DNA from: DASWNP01 sp036399175
Lineage (GTDB): Bacteria > Acidobacteriota > Blastocatellia > Pyrinomonadales > Pyrinomonadaceae
Length of the DNA stretch: 64,000 nt
Direction of reading: 5' to 3'
NCBI GenBank assembly: GCA_036399175.1
Contig: DASWNP010000064.1
Location: forward strand, 1-64,000
The notes beneath the pieces were generated by a model. It did no database searches, had not been told where the DNA came from, and saw only the letters and a list, made by a program, of their open reading frames with translations. Position numbers and translations under genes: made by a program. Positions 16,312 through 25,593 of the stretch are shown in pieces; the stretch's first letter is position 1; each line of letters begins with the position of its first letter.

Positions 16312-16782
16312 CTATCTCGCCCTTCGGTTGGATGAGTTGTGAGGCTGCTTCGAGAGCAAGCGATACGTTAAAGCGGCGGCGATTCCGCCCGCCAGATACC
16401 ACCCGATTGTCATGGCCTTAGTTTCCGTCGTTCGAGCGCTCGGAGCACTGCCCAAGCCGAGCGGTTCCGGCAAAGCTACAGCGCCGATTCCTGCTGCTAA
16501 ACCAAGCAGTGTTCCGCGAAGAAGCGCGCGGCGCGGCTCGCCTACCCCGACCAGACTGTAATAAGCGGAGTTAGAGACGATATCGCCTGCGAGAGTGATA
16601 TTGTGCAGCCTGTTTCCACCGGGCGGCTCCTGATTGAACAGCCGCAGCGATTTGACGATAGCTCTCATACCCAGAATATCCATTCTGGGCGCGTTGGGTA
16701 TAAATTGCCTCGCAGATTCATGGATGAGCGTCAGCGTGCATGCTCCGACCAGACCGCTTGCCGCCGCTTTCAACAGAGACAT
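16312..16782 (-). CDS. Small membrane protein of unknown function
   Basis: The 156-residue product follows AAGGGAGAGAGG at the ATG at 16782. It has hydrophobic segments near residues 5-22, 90-108 and 125-145, separated by a polar stretch with NAPRMDILGMRAI. The C-terminus is basic (SSNRRAR). I cannot assign it to a family. It lies upstream of copy 3 of the recombinase-end repeat and downstream of another small membrane protein, same strand. Confidence 0.65.
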   Translation of the reverse strand: MSLLKAAASGLVGACTLTLIHESARQFIPNAPRMDILGMRAIVKSLRLFNQEPPGGNRLHNITLAGDIVSNSAYYSLVGVGEPRRALLRGTLLGLAAGIGAVALPEPLGLGSAPSARTTETKAMTIGWYLAGGIAAALTYRLLSKQPHNSSNRRAR

Positions 16783-16830
16783 CCTCTCTCCCTTCCTTTT
16801 ATTTCAGATTAACTGAAGACAAGCCGATGG

Positions 16831-17274
16831 CTAATGAGAAAAAGCATTTCTCACGCCGCGCGACATGAGGTACAGGCACAAAGCCGCGTCGATTGCTCCC
16901 TTCAGCAGACCGCTCAAAACCACCCCGACCTCGCCATGATAAACGCCCCAAACGACAGCCACCAGCGTCGCCCCGGCGACGAGGGCGAACACCCAGAACA
17001 CGGTCAGGCGCGCCCACTCCCGCAAGGTGAACAGCCCGTAACCGACCAGCACAAAGACGATTCCCAACGCGAGCACAATCCATCCGGTCTGGTCGGCGAA
17101 AGGGCCGAACAGTTGTGAGATGGCAATTCTGTTGGGGCCGTAGCCGCTCGGCTTAAACAGTATCCTGCTGCCGAGAAGCGTCATGACGCCGAGCGCGAAC
17201 GTCACGCCGCCGTTCAGCATTGCGAGAATCGAAAAAACAACGATGGGGGCGGGCTTCTTCATTCTGAGCGGCAT
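16831..17274 (-). CDS. Small membrane protein with four predicted TM segments
   Basis: The 147-residue product (MPLRMKKPAPIVVFSILAML) has hydrophobic segments near 10-35, 62-82, 90-110 and 118-135. It has no catalytic motif. The alternative start MKKPAP at 17262 is equally possible, and neither start has a clear ribosome-binding site. The gene lies 60 bases downstream of the dienelactone-hydrolase-like gene on the same strand. Confidence 0.65.
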   Translation of the reverse strand: MPLRMKKPAPIVVFSILAMLNGGVTFALGVMTLLGSRILFKPSGYGPNRIAISQLFGPFADQTGWIVLALGIVFVLVGYGLFTLREWARLTVFWVFALVAGATLVAVVWGVYHGEVGVVLSGLLKGAIDAALCLYLMSRGVRNAFSH

Positions 17275-17334
17275 CGGTCAGCGTTATGGGGAAGCGCATG
17301 CCTTGACGAACTAACTCCTGTCCATCTCTCCAAC

Positions 17335-18246
17335 TCACGAAAGATGCTTCTTTAAGAACTGTATCATCCTGCCGTGTGCGAGCCGCGCGGCCTCCGGGTG
17401 GAAGCGCGGGCGCGTGTAGTCGTAGAAGGCGTGCGCCGCGCCTTCGTAGATGTACAACTCCATGGGCGTCCCCTGTGCCTTTAAGTCGCGCTCGAACCTC
17501 TGAACGTCGGCCAGAGGGATGATTGGGTCGGCTGCTCCGTAGTGGCTCTGAACCGGGGCTTTAATCTCGTCGAGCACGTCCATCACGTCGAGCTTGAAAG
17601 CCCCTCTCGGCGCTTGATGGTTGGGGCCTAAAACGGGCGGAGCATAAAAGTTGACGACGGCTGCAAGCTCTCTGTACTGGGTCGAAAAGATGAGAGCCTG
17701 TCGTCCGCCGCCGCAGAAGCCTACGGCTCCGATAGCGCCGCGACGGAAGAAAGACTGTCGCCGAAGGTAGTCGAGCCCGGCCAGCACGTCGCGTCGCTGC
17801 TGCTGGTCGAACGCCTTGCTGCCGTAGAAATCGAACCGCTCGCGCGCCTGGGTGTTCGTCAGGTTCGGCTCGCGCGAGTAAGGGTTGATGGCTAAGCCTA
17901 TAAATCCGCCCTGCGCCAACTGTGCGGCGGTGTTACGCAAGTCTTCGGTCAAGCCGGGGTTGGGCGAGAAGATAACTACGGCTCGGAAGCGCCCGTCCGT
18001 TTTGGGACGCGCAAGGTAGCCCTGCATCGTCACCGCGCCGCTCTTGAAGCTGATGCTGCCGTGCGTGACGCTCGCATCGTCTAGCGCCTTCGGCTCTAAG
18101 GGCGGAAGCGGCGTCTGCGGCTGCGGCTGCTGCTGGCCTGTCGCGTTAGACGAGGCAATCGACGCGCCCACGACCGCCGCCGCAGCATTGCCGAGAAACG
18201 AACGCCTGCTGTCATTCACGTCGTCGCATTCGTCGCCGATACACAT
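17335..18246 (-). CDS. Tat-exported dienelactone hydrolase family protein
   Basis: An N-terminal twin-arginine motif SRRSFLG (13-19) and an Ala-rich segment indicate folded export. The alpha/beta hydrolase core carries the nucleophile elbow GFCGGG (Cys178), Asp240 in AADPIIPL and His272 in AAHAFYD. This is the Cys-Asp-His triad of dienelactone hydrolases. The natural substrate is unknown. A GAGAGGAG stands seven bases before the ATG. The 303-residue length fits the family plus signal. Confidence 0.88.
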   Translation of the reverse strand: MCIGDECDDVNDSRRSFLGNAAAAVVGASIASSNATGQQQPQPQTPLPPLEPKALDDASVTHGSISFKSGAVTMQGYLARPKTDGRFRAVVIFSPNPGLTEDLRNTAAQLAQGGFIGLAINPYSREPNLTNTQARERFDFYGSKAFDQQQRRDVLAGLDYLRRQSFFRRGAIGAVGFCGGGRQALIFSTQYRELAAVVNFYAPPVLGPNHQAPRGAFKLDVMDVLDEIKAPVQSHYGAADPIIPLADVQRFERDLKAQGTPMELYIYEGAAHAFYDYTRPRFHPEAARLAHGRMIQFLKKHLS

Positions 18247-18395
18247 AGATTGCTCCTCTCAGCTGCCCTTTTTTATCTGGTTGATGATTGCCCTGCTCTT
18301 CACCGGAGAGCCGAATTTACCGAGCGCGCCCTCCGTCTCGCTGGTGCGCGCCTCGCCCTGTGCGAGACGACTATCGAGCAGCCATCTCAATCGTC

Positions 18396-19772
18396 TCATC
18401 CGAACGTGCCGAGCGGCGCGTTCGGGTTGACCCTGACAAACCTCTGAGCCATGTTCTGGATGGCGAACCCGTAATCATTATCGGTGCGAATCAGTTTGCG
18501 CTCGCTGCCGTCGAGCGAGCCGCGACCGAGAAACTCGCCGGGCGGTTTGTGCCCGAAATATGTGTTGACGTAGAGCGCGTAGTCAACCCAGGTTTGCTGG
18601 ACGCGTTCGAGCAGCTTGCGCTCCGTCTCGGACAGCAGTTCCTCCGCCGGAATCGCATCCCAGCTTTTGCGCGTCACGGCTTGCAGAGCCGTAACGCCCT
18701 TGTCATTGAGCAGAAGGGTCTCAACCGCCCAGCCCAGCCCGGCCTCCGAATTGGATTCGTTCTTTAGCTTCGCCAGCCAACGGTTGATGACTTCGATTAT
18801 CGGCTTCAGGTAAATCTCCTTACTGCTGATGATGGCGGAATCGGCGACGGCTGAGCAGAACTCGCGCGCGAAGACGCCCAGCTCGAAATAGGCGGGGGCT
18901 TTCAAAGGGGAAGTCTGGTAGGTGGCGTAGGCGAGTACCGGCTCGGCCTCGGAGAGCTGCGTGATGTCTGGGAAGTTCAGAGGGTAGCCGCGCGCTGCGA
19001 GCCCGTCTGGCAACTCCCAAATCCGTTTCGTGAAGCGAGAGGCCGTCGCCACCAGCAACCCGGCGGCATCGTCGGCCTCGAATCCGAGGACGAAATCGAC
19101 GCCCACCGACGTCAGCTCGCCCGGCGTGGCGTGCTCGAAAGGTACGTCTTTCGTCCAACCGGCGTAGGTGTTGAGATTCCTTCGCCAGCGCGACAGAGAC
19201 TTCTTCCAGCTATAGACATCCGGGTCTGTCTGCTCCGAGCCGCGCAGGATGAAGATGTCGTCGAGTCCGCAGTTCCAGACGCCGATGGCGGAAATCTTGA
19301 CGGCACGCCTGCGCCCTTCCGCTTCGGCGTCGCTGCCGACAACCTCGAAATGCTTTACGAGATAGAAGAGATGGCCGGAGTGTGTGTCCTGTAGATGAAG
19401 CTCAAGGCGCGGGTGGCCTTCGCACGCCCAGACGAGTCCGAGCATCAGCTCGCTGACCTTTCGGTCGTCGGGCGCTTCGTCGTTGAAAGTCTTCGCCGCG
19501 CGGAAGACGGCGCTGAGGGAAGTGTTGTTGTAGCCGCCGGTGCGTTTGAGTCGGTCGCCGATTTCTTTGAGCCGCGCCTCTTCGTCGGTTATCCCGGTCG
19601 CTTCCTGCGGGAGCGCCGCGCCTTCTTCGCCGAGCGCCGTGAGCGGCGGGACGACTCGCCCGTCGTTCACATCGACGGGCGGCGTCGCCTTCGGCTCGTT
19701 CTCGACGGGCGCTTCGGCGAGGGCATCTTCGCTCAGAATCTGCTGCGCGTAGGCGGTGGCGGGGTCACTCAT
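18396..19772 (-). CDS. Unrecognised 458-residue protein, coupled to the gene upstream
   Basis: I do not recognise this family. There is no signal peptide or membrane segment, so it is probably cytoplasmic or released by other means. The first 70 residues are acidic and proline-rich. The rest looks globular, with segments such as ELHLQDTHSGHLFYLVKHF, WNCGLDDIFILRGSEQ and WTKDVPFEHATPGELTSVG. The start codon overlaps the stop of the gene at 19765-21474 as ATGAGTGA, so the two are translationally coupled and probably act together. It ends 150 bases before the dienelactone-hydrolase-like gene on the same strand. Confidence 0.75.
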   Translation of the reverse strand: MSDPATAYAQQILSEDALAEAPVENEPKATPPVDVNDGRVVPPLTALGEEGAALPQEATGITDEEARLKEIGDRLKRTGGYNNTSLSAVFRAAKTFNDEAPDDRKVSELMLGLVWACEGHPRLELHLQDTHSGHLFYLVKHFEVVGSDAEAEGRRRAVKISAIGVWNCGLDDIFILRGSEQTDPDVYSWKKSLSRWRRNLNTYAGWTKDVPFEHATPGELTSVGVDFVLGFEADDAAGLLVATASRFTKRIWELPDGLAARGYPLNFPDITQLSEAEPVLAYATYQTSPLKAPAYFELGVFAREFCSAVADSAIISSKEIYLKPIIEVINRWLAKLKNESNSEAGLGWAVETLLLNDKGVTALQAVTRKSWDAIPAEELLSETERKLLERVQQTWVDYALYVNTYFGHKPPGEFLGRGSLDGSERKLIRTDNDYGFAIQNMAQRFVRVNPNAPLGTFG

Positions 19773-21474
19773 CGCCGTCCTGAGAGCCGTTTGCCTGAGC
19801 GGGGAAGACGGTGGCGAAGACCTGCGCGGCCTCTGCGTTCTTCGTCTTCACGATGTCGAGCCCGGCGCGCGCCCGCTCGATTTCGAGAGCCAGCAAATCA
19901 TTCTCCAACTGCTTAGCGCGGATGGCCTGTTCCTGTAGGCTGCTCGAATAGTCGTCGAGGCTCGTCGCCTGTCCGAGCAGCGCCTCGACGATGATGCCGT
20001 CGGTTCTGAGCACGTAGTTGTTGGCCGCGAGAATGACGCCGGGCACTTTGATGGTCGTCCCCGTCACCTCGTCTTTGTAGGTGGAGAACGTGTCCTTTTT
20101 GACGCGGTAGTAGTCGAAGGGTTTGACTCCGGCGAGCGTCCGTTTTTCGATGAAGGATTGCGCCTCGTCGCGGTAGTTGAAGACGTTCGATAGCTCGCCC
20201 ACGATGCGCGTTTTGACCTCCGCGCGCTTGGCTTCGACGACGAACTCTTCCAAGAGCGAGTCGAGCTGCGAGAGCGCGACCTCGCGCGTCGATTCGGGGA
20301 AGCCGTTGAAGAAAGCGACGCGCACGTCGACCAGATGCAGCACCGTGATGAACTCCTGATTCATCTGGCGAAAGACGAAATTGAGCGTGCGGCTGACGTT
20401 GATGTTCTGAAACTCACGCGCGATGGAAGTCTCTTCGCCCGCCTCTTCTTTGACCTGATAGCTGGTCTCAATCTGCACGTCGCGCTTGGCCGAGGCCGTC
20501 GCCGCGTGCTTCGAGGTGGCGCTGGAGACGTTCTTGGCGAACTCTTCGCGGGCGCTCTGCGACGCGCCCGAGTATGAGCCGCTCACGCTCGCGCCGCCCC
20601 ATCCCCAGGAGGCGTGCGCTTCGGCCTCGACGCTGTAGTTGCGCGACTTCTCGTAAGTCTCCTTGTCCGACTGCTCGACGGCGACCGAGTTTTCAAACTC
20701 GGTGGCGCTGGTTTCGGTGAAGGAGTCGAGAATGCTCGATGCGCTCTGCGCTTCGGTCTCAGTCTTCTTGTAGGTCTTGACGCTGATGGTGGCTCGCTCG
20801 CCGGGGAAGAGCGAGAAAGTTTTGATGGTGCGTCCGGCGCCGTATCTGCCAAGGTAGGACGAGAGCCTGTAGGTTTCGACGAGCACGATGCGGGGCTTGG
20901 CCTCGGTGGGCTGCGGCACGAAGGCGACATCATAAGTGCCGTAGAGGTTTCGATAGATGGCTGGGACTTTGCCCTGCGACTGCATGCTGGTGACGGTCTC
21001 GGGCGTCAACTGCACGAGGCTCTTCGAGACCGGCGCGTTGGCCTCGACGCGGTAGGCGCTCTCGCCCGCCTCCGCCCAGTTGACCTGTAGCTTCCCCTTC
21101 GACAGCGCCATCGCGGGCGACGCTTTAGCCGTCAACGCTTCGGTCGCAAGCCCCCTCGTCGCGGTCACGCGAGCTTCATCCTTCGGGAGAGCGACGGTCG
21201 CCGTCTCCACCTTTTTGACGACGGGCGCTTCCGTCGCGGTGGGCGTCAGGCGCTTCTGTGAGACGGTGAAGCCGCCGACCTTTTTTCCGCCCGACGCGTC
21301 GGGCTTGGGCTCGACGGGTTTCTGCGTCGCTTTGGGCAGGAAGAAGTCGTTGCCGAGGCTCAGCTCGATGAAGTTTCGTCCGGTGTAGGAGGTCGGCTCG
21401 GGGACGTTGTAGCTGATGACGGAGGCCGTGCCTTTATCGTCGAGCTTGATGATGGGTTGGGTAGTTTCTGCCAT
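19765..21474 (-). CDS. Unrecognised 569-residue protein with Ser/Ala/Gly strand-like core
   Basis: No named domain is recognised and no signal peptide is present. Residues 1-140 are Pro/Lys/Thr-rich and look disordered. The middle (about 225-340) alternates small and hydroxylated residues, for example SWGWGGASVSGSYSGASQSA after VEAEAHA and before SSATSKHAATASAK. That pattern resembles the amphipathic insertion strands of beta-pore-forming proteins, but this is only an analogy. The final 60 residues are helical and charged (QAIRAKQLENDLLALEIERA). AAGAAGGAG precedes the ATG at 21474. It is translationally coupled to the following gene. Confidence 0.72.
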   Translation of the reverse strand: MAETTQPIIKLDDKGTASVISYNVPEPTSYTGRNFIELSLGNDFFLPKATQKPVEPKPDASGGKKVGGFTVSQKRLTPTATEAPVVKKVETATVALPKDEARVTATRGLATEALTAKASPAMALSKGKLQVNWAEAGESAYRVEANAPVSKSLVQLTPETVTSMQSQGKVPAIYRNLYGTYDVAFVPQPTEAKPRIVLVETYRLSSYLGRYGAGRTIKTFSLFPGERATISVKTYKKTETEAQSASSILDSFTETSATEFENSVAVEQSDKETYEKSRNYSVEAEAHASWGWGGASVSGSYSGASQSAREEFAKNVSSATSKHAATASAKRDVQIETSYQVKEEAGEETSIAREFQNINVSRTLNFVFRQMNQEFITVLHLVDVRVAFFNGFPESTREVALSQLDSLLEEFVVEAKRAEVKTRIVGELSNVFNYRDEAQSFIEKRTLAGVKPFDYYRVKKDTFSTYKDEVTGTTIKVPGVILAANNYVLRTDGIIVEALLGQATSLDDYSSSLQEQAIRAKQLENDLLALEIERARAGLDIVKTKNAEAAQVFATVFPAQANGSQDGDE

Positions 21475-21624
21475 GTTTCTCCTTCTTAAAGAGTGCGGGA
21501 ATTAAGGCTCCGGTGAGTCTCGCGGCTTTGAGTGTTTCGCTTAGGTCAGGCCAAGTGGTAAGACGCCGAAAGGATATTGGGCTTCCCCCCGGATGTCAAT
21601 AAAACATCTTCGAGCCGGAGACTG

Positions 21625-21672
21625 CGGGCGGGGAAGGTGTTGCGAACCTCCGGCGATTGGATGATGATGCGG
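21625..21672. repeat. Short direct repeat, copy A
   Basis: GTTGCGAACCTCCGGCGATT, followed by GGATGATGAT, recurs with a few changes at about 22095-22137. The two copies flank the small membrane protein gene at 21746-22027. Confidence 0.6.
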
Positions 21673-21745
21673 GCGAGGCGGAGTTTGAAGGCGGCGCTAT
21701 CGGCTATCAATCTTGCCGAAAGCTTTTCTGAGGAGGAAATCGTTC

Positions 21746-22027
21746 GTGCTCTCGGGTCGGGCGAAACGCGTGCTCGTCTATACGTGCGCGCTGCTCTTGT
21801 CGCCAATGCCGTTGATGCCTTACGTGCCGGGTACACGCGAATTTGCTCTCGCGCTGATACCCTGCGCCGTGATGCTGACGCTTGCGAGCTTCTACGTCGT
21901 GCGGGGCGAGTGGAGAGTGAAGGCGCGTCCGCTCGTCGGTCAGAAGCTGCTCGCGGCGTCCGTCATCACGTTCGGATTCGGGCTCTCGCTGCTCGCGGGC
22001 GCTATCGCCTTCCTCATCAGATTTTGA
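21746..22027 (+). CDS. Small membrane protein of unknown function
   Basis: A 93-residue product starting at GTG 21746 (read as M, then LSGRAKRVL), chosen because AGGAGG lies nine bases upstream. Hydrophobic segments lie near residues 8-25, 33-50 and 65-92, with the basic stretch RGEWRVKARP between the second and third. No family is recognised. It stands alone between a divergent gene group and the OmpA gene, flanked by two copies of a short repeat. Confidence 0.55.
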   Translation: MLSGRAKRVLVYTCALLLSPMPLMPYVPGTREFALALIPCAVMLTLASFYVVRGEWRVKARPLVGQKLLAASVITFGFGLSLLAGAIAFLIRF

Positions 22028-22406
22028 AGCTTGAGCGGAGCGCAACTCGTCGCATGATTGCGTGAGGTTCTGCCGTCTTTGTCAGCGTCCGTCGGGCGGG
22101 AATGTTGCGAACGTCTAGCGATTGGATGATGATTTGCCTTTGCGCGCCCCTGCACCCTCCCGGCGCATCCAAGCACCTTGACTTGCCCGCTCGCTTCGGT
22201 TGAGAATCCGGGCGATTCATCGAAATCACCTCGCAGCGCAGTTGCTTTAGTCCGGCAGACACACTCTCGAAAGTGAAGCGTTTGCCGGGGTGCGTCAAAC
22301 CGGCGCTTCCGACGCCGCCTCTCTTCGGTCGGAAGCCGTCAAGACTTGCGGAATGGGAGGAGCGCGAGAGTTCCCGACGATTTTCGCACATGGAGAGTTT
22401 AAAAAG
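22028..22406. other. Intergenic region with repeat copy B
   Basis: Besides the repeat GTTGCGAACGTCTAGCGATT at about 22095-22114 (copy B of the repeat at 21625), I see no gene. An in-frame extension of the OmpA gene covers part of it but lacks a plausible start. Confidence 0.5.
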
Positions 22407-23462
22407 ATGAGTGTCAACGATTCGAGAAGATTTCGGTTTTTAGCAATGGCTTTCACCCTCATGCTGTCGCTTGCGCCGGTCGCCCTGGCGCAGGACAGCA
22501 CGACGACCATGACTTCGACCGCCAGCACGCGCACGGTCGCGAGCGGCGAGAAGATGAAACTCAAGGGCGTCGTCACGCGGCGAGAAGCCGACACCTTCAC
22601 CGTGCAGGACATGAACGGCGTCAGCACCGTCGTTCTTTTGACCGACCGCTCCAGCGTCAAGACCAAAGGCGGCTTCCTGCGCGGCGGCACTAACTACGGG
22701 CAGACGGCCATCCTGCGCGGCCTCAACATCGAGGTCGAAGGTCGCGGCAACGGCGCGGGTCAGCTCGTCGCCGAAAAGATTAGATTCAACGAGTCGGATT
22801 TGAGAGTGGCGCGTGCGGTCGAGTCGCGCGTCGATCCGGTGGAGAGCCGCGTCGGCACGGCTGAGAATCGCATCGGACAGGTCGAACAGAACGCGCAGAG
22901 GCTCTCAGGTCAGTTGGACGAACTGGCCGCCGTCTCGAACGCGGCGCGCGGAGGCGCGAAGGCCGCGCAGGAGACAGCCGACGCCGCCGTCGCCGGAGTG
23001 ACGGCGACGAACGAGCGCATCTCGGCTCTGGACGATTACGTCGTGCAGCAATCGGTGGCCGTCAACTTCCGCGTTGGCAGCGCCGTGCTTCTGCCCGCCG
23101 CCAAAGCGCAGCTCGACCAGGTGGCGCAGCAGGCATTCAGCGCCAAAGGCTACATGCTCGAAGTGAGCGGGTTCGCCAGCGCCGAGGGCGACACGGCTCT
23201 CAACCGTCGTCTCAGCGAGCGGCGAGCCGACGCCGTGATTCGCTATCTCGTTGAGCAGCACAGAATCCCGCTTCGCCGCATCATCACGCCCTACGGCTTC
23301 GGCGAAGCGCAGCCCGTCGCCGACAACACGACGCGCGAAGGACGCCAGCAGAATCGCCGCGTGGAAGTGAAAGTCCTCATCAATCGCGGATTGATTCAGG
23401 GCGCGCCGGCGATGACGACGCCCTCCACCAACGGCGCGACGAGCCAGACCGAAAGGCCGTAA
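22407..23462 (+). CDS. OmpA family outer-membrane-associated protein
   Basis: The start ATG at 22407 (MSVNDSRRFRFL) gives a signal peptide ending near VALAQ. Residues about 45-130 look like a small beta domain (KLKGVVTRREADTFTVQDMN) of the DUF5666 type. A short heptad-like helix with ESRVDPVESRVGTAENRIG follows. The C-terminal OmpA/MotB peptidoglycan-binding domain (about 215-340) has NFRVGSAVLLPAAKAQLDQV, GFASAEGD, LNRRLSERRADAV and GRQQNRRVEV. It should tether the envelope to peptidoglycan. No N-terminal barrel is present. The 351-residue length is typical of such modular proteins. Confidence 0.88.
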   Translation: MSVNDSRRFRFLAMAFTLMLSLAPVALAQDSTTTMTSTASTRTVASGEKMKLKGVVTRREADTFTVQDMNGVSTVVLLTDRSSVKTKGGFLRGGTNYGQTAILRGLNIEVEGRGNGAGQLVAEKIRFNESDLRVARAVESRVDPVESRVGTAENRIGQVEQNAQRLSGQLDELAAVSNAARGGAKAAQETADAAVAGVTATNERISALDDYVVQQSVAVNFRVGSAVLLPAAKAQLDQVAQQAFSAKGYMLEVSGFASAEGDTALNRRLSERRADAVIRYLVEQHRIPLRRIITPYGFGEAQPVADNTTREGRQQNRRVEVKVLINRGLIQGAPAMTTPSTNGATSQTERP

Positions 23463-23646
23463 GAGAAACGGCGACGACGAACGCTATCGAGTGCGAGCGG
23501 GACGATGAGAGTCTCGCTCGCACCTTCTCATGCGTCCGGCGTCGCCAGCTCGCCGCTCCTTCGAGTTGTTCTAACTCTCCCCTCCGGCAATTCAAGTTAG
23601 AAAAGGTCGTGCCCTTTCGACAGGCGCGACGGAGCGATTTTCTTCG

Positions 23647-24993
23647 ATGATTCTGTCAAACAAAACGAAGAGAGCCTCGACGCTCGCCCTGCTCCTCGTC
23701 TTCGCGCTGCTGACTTTTACGACCGATAGCACGACGGCTGACGCACAGACCAATAGGACGCGCGCCCGACGACGACAACGCACGACGACGACCACTACCG
23801 CCGCCCGCTCCGCGACGCGAGGACGCTCGACCACGACTGCTCCCATCGTCGTCCCGCGCCTTCCGCCCGAAGGACAGAGCGCCCGGACTTCCAACGCCAA
23901 CGGCACGAGCAGCACCGCGCAGCAGACTCCGACCGGCGCTTCGGTCGCACCTTCTGCCGCCGCCGCACCGCAGACGCCCGCGCCGACGCCGACGCCGCAA
24001 CAGTCAGCGCCCGCCGATGCGATTGAGGATGATGAAGATGTCGTGCGCGTCACGTCGAATCTGGTGGTCGTGCCCGTGTCGGTGACCGACGCGAAGGGCG
24101 AGCCGGTCGCCGGGTTGAAGCTCGAAGATTTCCGGCTCGAAGAAGAGGGACGCCGACAGGAGCTTGCGCAGGTGGGCGACGCCGATCAGGTGCCGCTCGA
24201 CATCGCCATTCTCTTCGACGTGTCGAGCAGCGTCAGCGAGCGCTACAAGTTTCAGCAGCAGGCCGCCGCGCGTTTTCTCAAAGATGTGCTGAAGCCTTCC
24301 GACCGTGCGGCCATCTTCAGCATCACCGATAAGCCGCGTCTTGAGCAGGCGCTCGCCTCGGCTGACAGCGCGGCGACGAAGCTCGTCTCCATCCCTGCCG
24401 CCTCGGGCCCGACGCCGACTGCTTTCTACGATTCGGTCGTCGCCGCCTCGAAGTATCTCGCGCAGAACGCGCCGGGCAGGCATCGCCGCGTCATCCTCGT
24501 CATCTCCGACGGCGAAGACAACTTCAGCGAGCAGATAAGGGAATCGGCTGTCGCCGAGTATGAGGCGACGGCGAAAGCCGACAACGAAGCGGAGAAACAG
24601 CGCGTGCGCGCCTCGCGTCGCCGCTCGCAGCAGGCGCTTCACACGAAGGCGCTCGCCGAAGTCCAACGCGAAGTGCAGCGCGCCGACGCAGTCTTCTATT
24701 CCATCAACCCGACGGGGCCGTCCTTCCGCCTCAACGAAATCAGCACCCGCGCCCAACAGAACATGCAGCAGCTCGCGGAGACTACCGGCGGCTCGTCCTT
24801 CGTCCCCGACAAACTCGAAGAGCTTGAATCCATCTTCCGACGCATCGCCGCCGAGCTGCGCGCGCAGTATCTCCTACAGTACCTCTCCAACAGCGACGCG
24901 CCTCCCGGCAAGTTTCTCCGCATCAAGGTGCAGACGCCCACGCGCTCAGAGCTTCGCGTCCGCGCACGTCAGGGCTACTACGTCAACCGATAA
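23647..24993 (+). CDS. Secreted VWFA-related domain protein
   Basis: After a signal peptide (residues 1-35, ending near TADAQ) and a long Thr/Arg/Pro/Ala linker comes a DUF-like beta segment (VRVTSNLVVVPVSVTDAKGE, then GLKLEDFRLEEEGRRQE). The von Willebrand A fold then has the metal site DVSSS near residue 191 and ISDGEDNFSE. The closing SNSDAPPGKFLRIKV region is usual for the VWFA-related family that is expanded in Acidobacteriota. The function of these exported proteins is not known; adhesion or protein-complex assembly is a guess. This gene is one of the pointers to the host phylum. Confidence 0.9.
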   Translation: MILSNKTKRASTLALLLVFALLTFTTDSTTADAQTNRTRARRRQRTTTTTTAARSATRGRSTTTAPIVVPRLPPEGQSARTSNANGTSSTAQQTPTGASVAPSAAAAPQTPAPTPTPQQSAPADAIEDDEDVVRVTSNLVVVPVSVTDAKGEPVAGLKLEDFRLEEEGRRQELAQVGDADQVPLDIAILFDVSSSVSERYKFQQQAAARFLKDVLKPSDRAAIFSITDKPRLEQALASADSAATKLVSIPAASGPTPTAFYDSVVAASKYLAQNAPGRHRRVILVISDGEDNFSEQIRESAVAEYEATAKADNEAEKQRVRASRRRSQQALHTKALAEVQREVQRADAVFYSINPTGPSFRLNEISTRAQQNMQQLAETTGGSSFVPDKLEELESIFRRIAAELRAQYLLQYLSNSDAPPGKFLRIKVQTPTRSELRVRARQGYYVNR

Positions 24994-25000
24994 AACTTAG

Positions 25001-25091
25001 AGGGGAAAAGGGGAAAGGGAAAAGGGAAAGACACGGGCACGCTGACTATTCTTTCCCTTTCCCCCTTACCCTTTTCCCTTTTCCCCTTTTT
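25001..25091. repeat. Word hairpin, family W4
   Basis: The purine arm repeats GGGGAAAAGGGGAAAGGG-like words at 25001-25030. The pyrimidine arm at 25051-25090 is the inverse. It lies between convergent genes. Confidence 0.85.
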
Positions 25092-25593
25092 ACATTTCTA
25101 CCAGCACATCGGTCAGCTGGTTGACGATTTCGACGAGCGTGCGCCCGGCCTGGTCGAGTTGATTGGCGGAGACGCGGGCTTCGGCCTCGCCCGCGCGCTG
25201 GGCGACTCCGGCGAGCTTGCGGTAGTGGCGTTCGAGTCCGGGCGTCATGCGAAACTGTCGTTCCAGCTCGTCGAGTCCGGCCTGAATATTACGCAGGTTG
25301 TCGGCGAGCGCGGCGCGCGTTCTGTTCGCCACCTCCGAAGCTTCGGCCTGCGTGCCCGTCAACTCCAAATCTTTCGAGAAGCGACCGTAGAGGTAGAGAA
25401 AGCGCGTCAGGTTCTTAATCTGGTCGGCGAGGCGTATGCGCCCGGAGTTGGCTTGCACGGACTCAAGCTGCGTGGAAGAAGATGAAGCGCGCCGCCTCGG
25501 CGTCGAGCTGCGACGCGAGCGCGTCTGCCCCGAAACAACATTGGGAAGCACGAGCAAAAGGCAGACGAAGAGCGCGGCGATAAAAGATTTCAC
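25090..25593 (-). CDS. Exported helical protein of unknown function
   Basis: The GTG at 25593 (M/VKSFIAALFVCLLLVLP) has GAAGGAG eight bases upstream and gives a clear signal peptide. A basic Arg/Ser linker (TRSRRSSTPRRRASSSS) precedes about 120 residues of helix with ADQIKNLTRFLYLYGRFSK and LDELERQFRMTPGLE. It reads like a periplasmic helical-bundle protein. No family name is offered. The length is 167 residues. It converges on the VWFA gene. Confidence 0.68.
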   Translation of the reverse strand: MKSFIAALFVCLLLVLPNVVSGQTRSRRSSTPRRRASSSSTQLESVQANSGRIRLADQIKNLTRFLYLYGRFSKDLELTGTQAEASEVANRTRAALADNLRNIQAGLDELERQFRMTPGLERHYRKLAGVAQRAGEAEARVSANQLDQAGRTLVEIVNQLTDVLVEM

